Of a stretch of DNA of 64,000 nucleotides, positions 9,705 through 17,500 are shown one piece after another. Below the pieces are notes generated by a model. That model was given only the letters and a program-made list of their open reading frames with translations, was not told the origin of the DNA and made no database searches. The stretch lies in the NCBI GenBank assembly GCA_942491555.1, contig CALOBN010000006.1, positions 1-64,000 of the forward strand, given 5' to 3'. A program made the translations under genes and the position numbers. Within the stretch, counting starts at the first letter, position 1. Each line of letters starts with the position of its first letter. This stretch comes from Marinihelvus sp942491555. Lineage in GTDB: Bacteria; Pseudomonadota; Gammaproteobacteria; Xanthomonadales; SZUA-36.

Positions 9705-10988
9705 TTGGAGACCAACCCTACGCGCATGTGCGAGCTGCTTGTCGGGCTCCCCGACGTCAACGTGGTCGGTGTCGGCGACTGGCCGCACTGGTTGCGGATC
9801 TCGATCTCGACTCGAGCGTCACGGCCGTCGTGTCCGAGCTGTGGCGGAGGCGTGTGGCGTCACGGCATCGATGAGGTCGAACTCGCTGATCTGCCGTGCT
9901 TCGGACGTCGCACACGGTTGGTGTGGTTGAAGCAACGATGGCGATGCCCGAACCCGACCTGCCGGGTCGTGACGTTCGCCGAGTCCGATGACCGCATCGC
10001 CGCGGACCGGGCTGCGATCACCGACCGCGCCGGGCGGTGGGCGACGTTCCAAGTCGGCCGCCATGGCCGCTCGGTGTCAGAGGTCGCTGCCGATCTCGGA
10101 TGCGACTGGCACACCGTCATGGACGCCGTCGTCCACTACGGCACCCCACTGATCGATGACCCCAACCGCATCGGCAACGTCACCGCCGTCGGGCTTGATG
10201 AGGTGCTGTTCTGCCGGTCTGGGCCGTTCAAGCGTCGGGCGTGGTCGACGCAGGTCGTCGACGTCGCCCGCGGCCAACTGTTGGACGTTGTGCCTGGTCG
10301 AGACGCTGCCAGCACGTGTGCATGGTTCGCCGAGCAGCCCGCCGCCTGGTGTGCTGCGATCCGTTGGGCGACGCTGGATCTGTCAGGTCCGTATCGGTCG
10401 GTGTTCGACACGATGCTCCCGCACGCCGTCCAGATCGCCGATCCGTTCCATGTCGTGAAGCTCGCCAACTTCGTGCTCGACGAGACCCGCCGCCGCGTCC
10501 AGAACGAAACGTGCGGACATCGCGGCCGCAAGAGCGATCCGCTCTACCGGATCCGCAAACTGATGACCATCGCCCACGAACGCCTCGACACTGACAACGA
10601 CGCCAAGCTGCGCGGACTGCTCGCCGCCGGCGACCCCGCCGGTGAGGTTCGCACCGCCTGGCACGCCAAAGAAGTCGTCCGGGAGATCTACACCATCGAC
10701 GACCCCGAGATCGCGGCCGAGTTCGTTGCTCAGCTCGGTATCGACCTCCAAGATGATTCCTGCCCGCCGGAGGTGCAACGCCTCGGACGCACCATCGTGC
10801 GTTGGCGTCATCAGATCGCCGCTTGGCATCAGGCCCGCCACACCAACGGCCCAACCGAGGCGGTCAACAACCTGATCAAGAGGATCAAGCGGATCGCGTT
10901 CGGAATCACCAACTGGACGAACTATCGCACCCGAGCCCTGCTCTACGCAGGCCGACCCAACTGGTCACTGCTCAAGACTCCACGCTGA
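9705..10988 (+). CDS. ISL3-family transposase
   Basis: The protein has about 427 residues from TTG 9705, which follows GAGGAG by about 7 nt; GTG 9669 is an alternative that lacks a ribosome-binding site. The N-terminal zinc-binding region has two Cys pairs (CPSCGGG and CPNPTC). A helix-turn-helix-like part follows (SVSEVAADLGCDWHTVMDAV), then the DDE core: VGLDEVLF, a second acidic region around DLSGPYRSVF and ADPFHVVKL, and a late Glu in TNGPTEAVNNLIKRIKRIAFG, the signature end of ISL3 transposases. It catalyses cut-and-paste movement of the element. The frame is intact, unlike most genes around it, and it ends just inside the right inverted repeat. Family length is usually 400-440 residues. 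Confidence 0.9.
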   Translation: METNPTRMCELLVGLPDVNVVGVGDWPHWLRISISTRASRPSCPSCGGGVWRHGIDEVELADLPCFGRRTRLVWLKQRWRCPNPTCRVVTFAESDDRIAADRAAITDRAGRWATFQVGRHGRSVSEVAADLGCDWHTVMDAVVHYGTPLIDDPNRIGNVTAVGLDEVLFCRSGPFKRRAWSTQVVDVARGQLLDVVPGRDAASTCAWFAEQPAAWCAAIRWATLDLSGPYRSVFDTMLPHAVQIADPFHVVKLANFVLDETRRRVQNETCGHRGRKSDPLYRIRKLMTIAHERLDTDNDAKLRGLLAAGDPAGEVRTAWHAKEVVREIYTIDDPEIAAEFVAQLGIDLQDDSCPPEVQRLGRTIVRWRHQIAAWHQARHTNGPTEAVNNLIKRIKRIAFGITNWTNYRTRALLYAGRPNWSLLKTPR

Positions 10989-10997
10989 AATCCGAAG
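10978..10997. repeat. Right terminal inverted repeat of the ISL3 element
   Basis: The reverse complement of CTCCACGCTGAAATCCGAAG matches the left end at 17 of 20 bases. It overlaps the transposase stop codon region. Confidence 0.7.
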
Positions 10998-11056
10998 CGC
11001 CGCTCGAGGGGTTGTCGGAATCCGGCACCATCCGAACCGGCGCCGACATCACGCGC

Positions 11057-11799
11057 GTGCCTACCGCATTCCGGCCCGTTCATCAGGCTGCCACAGCGGC
11101 GGTTCTGCAGAGCGCTCCCTCTGCGTCGGTCTACGCCTACGGGTCCGTCGTCACCGGGCAGGCGAGGGTCGGGATATCGGATGTCGACCTGCTCACGGTT
11201 GGGCTACCGGCGAGCGACGCGAACATGATCGGGGCCCAACTCTCGACACGGTTCGCCAAGGTATGTCGGGGCGTCGAGATCGGTGCCGCGCACAGTGGCG
11301 ACTTCGTGGGCGAGAGCGACGAGTCCTATGGGAATAGAGTGTTCCTTCGCCACTACTGCGTTCTGCTCGAAGGACCCGACGTGCATCGTCCGAAGCACGA
11401 CTTCGCAGGGAATCGTCGTGCGGCCCGCGGATTCAATGGCGACATCGGTCAACACGCCCGACGATGGCGTGCCGCTGTGGACGCTGGCGGCGATTCCGGG
11501 TCGCTCGCACAGCGAATGGCCCGCAAGTCGTTGCTTGCAGTTGCGGGTCTGGTGAGCATCCACGATCACACCTGGACAACGGACCGGGTGGCAAGCGCGG
11601 CTCGCTGGGGTGAGATCGCGCCCGAGCATGACGCCGGGCTCTCTCAGCTGGTGTCGTGGGTGTCAACCAGGCCGATGCGCTGATCGAGACGGTGCGCGAC
11701 GCGCTCGACGAAACCAAAGTTGAGGCGATCGTCACGGCATTCAGCGAACTGATTGGATTGTGGCCGGACAGCATTCGTGATTCCGTGACACCGCAGTAG
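11057..11799 (+). CDS. Nucleotidyltransferase-domain protein, one frameshift
   Basis: The N-terminal part has the minimal nucleotidyltransferase signature G-S-x(n)-D-x-D: YAYGSVVTGQARVGISDVDLL. This family transfers nucleotides to small molecules or proteins, and includes kanamycin-nucleotidyltransferase-like and MNT-type proteins. GTG 11057 is my preferred start because the upstream frame is not protein-like; no ribosome-binding site is evident. The frame breaks near 11,665, where GTGTCAACCAGG seems to lack one base. The next frame continues ADALIETVRDALDETKVEA to TAG at 11797-11799, giving about 247 residues. The IS lies 60 bp upstream, so the native promoter may have been displaced. Substrate unknown; the helical C-terminal part could be substrate-binding. 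Confidence 0.6.
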
Positions 11800-12047
11800 G
11801 GCCGCTATCGGGTGGTCGCTCGATGCTCGAACGGCGGTTGCGGCGCGCGAGGTTGAGAGGGTCGAGGCCGTGGCGCTGATCGATCACTCGATGATGTGGG
11901 GTGCCCCTGCGCACGTGTGCGTGTGGTTCGCGCTTCGCCGGCGGTGTGTGTTGCTCAGCGACTGGACCGTCGGATCTCGCCGGCGGGCTCTTCCTCGGCG
12001 TCCTGTACTGTCGGAGTTTCCGCATCGCTCGTGGAACTGGAGCCTGG

Positions 12048-12190
12048 ATGTTCAACCCACCGCCACAGGTGATCTCGGGGATCGAGTACACCGTCTGCAG
12101 CCCTGGGGACACCGGCGAGATGGGTCGCCTGCTCTCGGAGAGTTTCACGCGACACGATCCGCCCGCCGTCGCGGCCGATCTCACTGCCGT
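12048..12190 (+). pseudogene. N-terminal fragment of a GNAT acetyltransferase
   Basis: From ATG 12048 the protein reads MFNPPPQVISGIEYTVCSPG and then MGRLLSESFTRHDPPAVA. This resembles the start of a GNAT-fold N-acyltransferase family ('...LL-x-E-x-FTR-x-DPPAVA-x-x-L-T'). The similarity ends at about 12,190, and the same frame then continues as a sensor kinase from a different lineage. The acetyl-CoA binding motif is therefore missing. I see no reason to think the fused frame is a functional protein. Confidence 0.5.
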
Positions 12191-12260
12191 GCTGGACCAG
12201 GGGGATCCGGGCCGGGCCACATTGACGAGTCATTTTGGTCCAGGACAGTCTCAGCCGGCA
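12150..12260. other. Probable chimeric junction between two genomes
   Basis: Left of here, codon choice and gene families are actinobacterial; right of here they are gammaproteobacterial for the remaining 52 kb. The change happens inside one open frame: GNAT-like up to about VAADLT, then GDPGRATLTSHFGPGQ leading into a Y_Y_Y sensor domain. My best position is 12,190, give or take 30 bp. No IS end, tRNA or direct repeat marks the point. Confidence 0.7.
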
Positions 12261-14207
12261 CCTCTGCCACATGGTCCGGAGGCGCTGCGCTTTGAATACG
12301 CCCTGGCCAGCTATGTGCGACCGGAAAAAACACTTTATCGCTCCATACTGGAAGGTCATGACCAGGACTGGTCCCGTTGGAGCACCGAGGCCCGCCGCGA
12401 TTACACCAACCTTGGCGGTGGCGCCTATCAATTTAAGGTGCAGGCGCGCAACGTGCTTGGCGCGGTGTCTGAATCCAGCGCTTACGCCTTCAGCGTGAGT
12501 CCGCCCTGGTATCTCAGCGGGGCAGCCCTGGCGGCCTGGCTCATCGCGCTGATGGTATTGCTGTGGTCGGCCGCTTTGCTGGGACAACGCCACCGCCAGC
12601 AACGACTGCTGGCGACCCAGCAGCAATTGGAGAACAAGGTCGCTGAACGAACTGCCGAAGTGCGCCAGCAGGCACGCGAATTACGCGAACTGGGCGAGGC
12701 AAAATCGCGGTTCTTCGCCAATGTCTCGCACGAGTTCCGCACGCCCCTGACGCTGGCCCGGGGGCCGCTGGAGGACCTGGCGCGCGGTGAGGCCGGACCG
12801 CTGAGTGATGATGCAAAACGCTATGTAGGCATGGCCTTGCGCAATACCGAAACCATGCAAGGCCTGATTGGTCAGATTCTCGACATCAACCGGCTGGAAG
12901 CAGGCCGGATGCCGATTTCCGTGACCCGCGATGACTTTGCCGCCCACGTGAAAAACATCGCTGATGAATTCACCGGCCCGGCCAGCCAGCAAGGAATCGC
13001 GCTGTCCGTCAACGGTCCGGATCAACCCCTGATGGCCGATTTTGATCCAGGGCATATGGCCACCGTCCTGCGCAACCTGCTGGGTAACGCCCTCAAATTC
13101 ACGCCTCGTGATGGCACAATCACGGTCGATTTAGCCCAGGAAGATAGCCAGATCGTATTGCGCGTGACCGATACCGGATACGGCATTGATGCAAAGGACC
13201 TGGCGCATATTTTTGAGCGCTACTACCAGGGCGATCAGACCCATGCCGGCCAGCCCGGCACGGGCATCGGCCTGGCGCTGGTGCAGGAACTGGTGGAATT
13301 GCACCAGGGGACTGTCAGGGCCGAAAGCACACCAGAACAAGGCAGCTGTTTTACGGTCAACTTCCCCAACAGCCTGCCGGAGCTGAAAAACCAGCCGGTG
13401 GTAGCAGAACCGCAAATGGATGGTGCGCCAGCGCTCGCTGATGCCGATGCCAATGCCTGGCTGGCCGACGCCGGCGATGAGGACGTACCCACCGTACTGG
13501 TGGTCGACGACAATGCCGAACTGCGCGCCTTTCTCAACATGCGCCTGCGCGGCAGTTTCCGCGTGCTGGAGGCCGGTGACGGGCAAGCCGGCCTGGAAAT
13601 TGCCAGGACCGAGCTGCCCGATATCGTGGTCACCGATGTGATGATGCCAAAAATGACCGGTCTTGAACTCACCGCCGCACTCAAATCCGACCCGCAAACC
13701 GATTTCATCCCCATATTAATGCTCAGCGCCCGCACCACCCGCCGCGACACCGTGGCCGGCCTGGAACAGGGCGCCGATGACTACCTCGCCAAACCCTTCG
13801 ATTCCGCAGAACTCGCAACCCGCGTCGCCGGCCTGATCGCCTCACGCCGCAAGCTGCGCCAGATGATGCAGGCTGAGCCGGATCCCGAACCCAACCGTTC
13901 ACCCTTCCTGGTAAGCGCCCACACCGTCGTCATGGAGAATCTGGGTGACCCACAGTTCGGCGCCCGCGACTGGGCCGACCTCCTGCACATGGACCGCACC
14001 ACCCTGTACCGCAAACTCAAGGCTGAAACAGACCAATCGCCGGAAGAATACCTCCGCGAGCAACGCCTGCTACGCGCCGCCGAATTACTCAAAAGCCGGT
14101 CCGGCAACGTCAGCCAGGTCGCTGTTGCCGTCGGCTTCAACAGCATCTCCTACTTCTCCAAACGCTTCAAAGAACGCTTCAACCAAACCCCCGCCACCTA
14201 TTCATAG
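12191..14207 (+). CDS. Hybrid two-component system protein (Y_Y_Y-HisKA-HATPase-REC-AraC), N-terminus missing
   Basis: What remains are the last ~670 residues of an HTCS, a one-protein sensor kinase and transcription regulator. In order: the Y_Y_Y domain (about 12,290-12,500); one membrane span (near 12,505-12,585); a coiled coil; HisKA with phospho-acceptor His at 12729 (NVSHEFRTPL); HATPase_c with N-box NLLGNALKF, DTGYGID and GTGIGLALV; a receiver domain with VVDDN, phospho-Asp at about 13635 (VVTDVMMPK) and Lys in AKPF; and an AraC-type HTH (about 13,940-14,200). Family members have a long periplasmic propeller before Y_Y_Y; that part is replaced here by foreign sequence at the junction. 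HTCS proteins normally sense sugars or oligosaccharides and activate nearby genes. Here the next gene is a giant secreted protein, which is only suggestive. Confidence 0.85.
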
Positions 14208-14227
14208 GTTATTCGCGCGTTACCGTC

Positions 14228-14471
14228 GGCCCCGATGCAGGTTGCGTTGGCGGTTGTGGTGGGGTGTTCGGTACTGCCCGGCCGGGCTTGAGGCCTTCGG
14301 CTTCCCTCACTCGCCTGCGCTTGGCGGGGTCGGTCACACAAATCATCCTGATTTGGGTGACCTCATTTCGCCATCCCTGGCGAAATGACCCCGGTCGCTG
14401 CGGGTCGTTCGGCTCAAACCCTTAATTGGCCGGTCAGCACCGAACACCCCACCACAACCTGCATCAGGGCC
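14228..14471. repeat. 244-bp imperfect palindrome with internal hairpins
   Basis: The left arm 14228-14283 and right arm 14428-14471 are inverted repeats: GATGCAGGTTG and TGGTGGGGTGTTCGGTRCTG pair with the matching right-arm segments; the left arm carries about 10 extra bases. Inside are a perfect 11-bp hairpin at 14363-14388 (TCATTTCGCCA/TGGCGAAATGA) and a CAAATCA/TGATTTG stem just before it. It lies between the HTCS and giant-protein genes. It could be a miniature mobile element, a REP-type repeat or a strong structured terminator. Confidence 0.65.
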
Positions 14472-14585
14472 ACCGGAGGGCAAGACAAAGGTTCTTGCAA
14501 CCAGAGTGCAAAGATTGGCAACCAGGCAGGATGCCCCGCCACGAGCTGTGTAGGAGGATTAAAGGGCGCTCAATGGAGGGGGTTT

Positions 14586-17500
14586 ATGCGATATTTCACT
14601 TTGTTCGGTAGCCTGGTGGTTTCGGGTCTGGCGTTTGCAGCCAGTCCCGATAAGCAGGCCGTCAGCGGCGAGTTACGAACACTCAATCTTGCCGTGGAAA
14701 AAGCCTCGTCCTATCAGGACGCCGACGCCCTTATTCTTCCTGAATCCCTGAATATCCTGGAGCTGCACCAGGGACGGGTTCGACTATCCGGCACGGAAGG
14801 GCTGAACCTGTCGTTTGAAAAGCCGCTGAAGACTTTCGCCGCCACGCTTGATGATCCGCAACAAGATTCGGTTTACGAATTGCGCTGGTACCGGGATCAG
14901 TACGAGCTCGGTGTGCAGCGCTTTGCGCCCGCCGCGCTGGGCCTGCCCGATGTACGTCCGATCATTGGCGGGCGGGTCGCTATTGAAACTGATGAGCCCT
15001 TTGATCGTGTCGAACTCAAAGAGATTCATGGGCGCACCAGCGGCGATGATGAGTTTGTTTCGGAAATTCAGGCAGGCCTTGCCAATAGCAATGACACGCA
15101 GACGAAAAACCTGCTGGCTTTTGCCTGCCAGTTGCCGCTGGGCCTGGCCTACAACGTTTCTTTTGCTGCCGGACTGCTCGCCATTGACCCGGTTAACGCC
15201 AAAATCGCCGATTATGCGGGCTATACAACCAATCTTGCGCTTAAATTCTGCGATACTGTTCTGGAGCCACCGCCAAATCTGACCAGCAGGGTGCCCGATG
15301 GTGTCTGCTCAGCCTCGCTGGAACAGGAGCACCTGGTTGCCGAGTATGAAAATGCCCTTGGTGTGCCACTGGTGTGGGAATACGACTGGGGTGAACTGGG
15401 CACGCCGCTGGTTTATCACCACAACACCGAGGTCGAAGTGGGTGCCTACTTCGGCACACCCACGCCGCCCGACAGCGGCACCCTGGATCTGAAGATTCTG
15501 CTCGAGGACCTTGCACTTACCGCGGATGCAACGGACCTGATCTACGAGGAGTGCAAGGCAGACGGTAGCGTTGCCACCAGCCAGTTGAACGGAACCGGCA
15601 AGGAATATGCCTGCCCTTTCGTCGAGGGTCGGAGGATTGACTTCCCGGTGGGTCGCAACACCGTCCTGTGGCGCGCGAACACCAAGGTAGGGCCACTTGA
15701 CCTGGTTCCCCTGTCGGTCGTTCTGTTGCCTGCCGGCGCCAAGCTTGAGCCCTACAAGAGGGCCCTGGAAAGGATTTTGCAGGTAGCCTCGGTTGGCGCC
15801 GATACCTATCTTCTGAACGGCTGGCGCTGGGGTCATGTGCACGACGCCTACCAGACCGTGACCATTTTTGACGAGGTGCCGCCCACCATCACACCACAGC
15901 CGGTGGATCAGTCACGCATCACGACCTCATTGGTCAACAATGTCATCAATGTTCAGATCGAGGCTGACGAGCCCGGTGGCGTCTCACGCCGCAACTATGA
16001 CCGGATTCTGCAGCGGATGTACGCGGTGAGCGATGCCTGTGACCGCCCGGTCACCTTTAACCCGGAATTTCCCAACGACGCCCTGCGCACGTTCTGGCCG
16101 GTGAGCACCGCCAGCCAGGACAACAGCTTTACCATTACCTGGAAAGCGCGGGATCCCGGCCCGAATTTCGGCGACCTGCCCAATGAAACCACCACGACCA
16201 TGCACGTCGAAGTGGTCGATATCCGCGCACCCGCCATCGTTCCACCGCCGGACATTGTTGAAATTACCAGCGGGCAGGTCAGCGACCTGGGTCAGCCGCT
16301 GGTGTTTGACTTCGTCGACCTGGACCCGCTCATCACCAACGATGCATCCCTGCCCCTGGGCGCGGGACTGCACGAGGTGACCTGGACCGCTACCGATGCC
16401 TCGGGCAACAGCAGCCAGGCGGTGCAGATCGTCAACATCAAGGACAGCAACACCGACCCGGCCGCGATTGCCCTGCAGGGGGCCAACCGGCCGGACGCCA
16501 TATCGTTTGAGCCAACCACCCTGCGTTTGACAGGCGACGATCCGGACAATGACCCCTTGCGTTTTTACATTGAGGCGTTTCCGCAGGACGGTTTCTTCGT
16601 GGCGCCGCTTTACCCCTACTTTGTCGAGGACTACCGCATCGAGCGTTCGGCCAGCGACGCGGAACTCACCGCAGCTTGCACGGGTCCTGGCGGAGTCGGT
16701 TCGGCGCCCGGCTTTGACCTGAACTTTCCCTCCGAGCCCAGCTACATCACGGTGAACGATGCCGGCACTACCTTCGTGCTGGACCGGGGCTACATTAACT
16801 GCAGTGCCTTGTTCAGGGACGGCTTCCGGCGCGATCAGAGAATCGCAACCTTTGATGCGGACGGCGGCTTGCTCAACAGCAACACTCGCGACATTGGTGA
16901 CAATGACTATTCTGACGTGATTGTCGATCAGGTCCGGGCGTTGATCTATGCGACCTCAACCAGTGGCAGCGGCAGTTCATTTATCCGCATACTGGATTTC
17001 GACCTGAACGTGGTCGAGAGTTTTGGCCTGAACAATATTCGCAACCGCGACACCAACCGTTGTAACCCCCTGGGGCCTGATGGACCGTGCGAAATCCGCA
17101 ATGCACGCAGCGCCCTGATCGATGAACTGGGCATCCTTTACGTGATGGATAACGATGGCCTGATCTATGGCCTGGTCAAGGACGGTAACCAGGTCAAATT
17201 TGTCGATTACGTCACCGATGACGTGACTGGCGGCGGCAGCTTTGTGCGGGCCGATCAGCTGGCGATGGACTCGCAGGGCAACCTGTACGCCTCGCGTAAC
17301 AACCGTATTTACAAGTATCGCGGATCAGAGATTGGCGGCGATGGGCAAGCCTATCCCGGTTGGCTGCTGGGCTGGATGGGCCGCTGCGATACCGACCTGG
17401 CGCCAGGTGACGAGGCCGTATGCGACGTCGCCAACCGTCGCAGCATGGGCTACTCCTGCACGGACGAGCTGTGTGGCATTACGGACCAGGCGACGGTTGA

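Larger units (their letters stand above)
9600..10997 (+). mobile_element. ISL3-family insertion sequence
   Basis: A single transposase gene is flanked by imperfect 20-bp terminal inverted repeats: left CTTCGGATCTGAGCGTGGGG at 9600-9619 and right 10978-10997, whose reverse complement matches at 17 of 20 positions. Total length of about 1.4 kb and a single ISL3 transposase fit the family. I could not find an 8-bp target duplication directly outside the repeats, so the exact ends may be off by a few bases, or the copy may have recombined. The element interrupts the 3' end of the lipoprotein gene at 8733. Confidence 0.75.
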
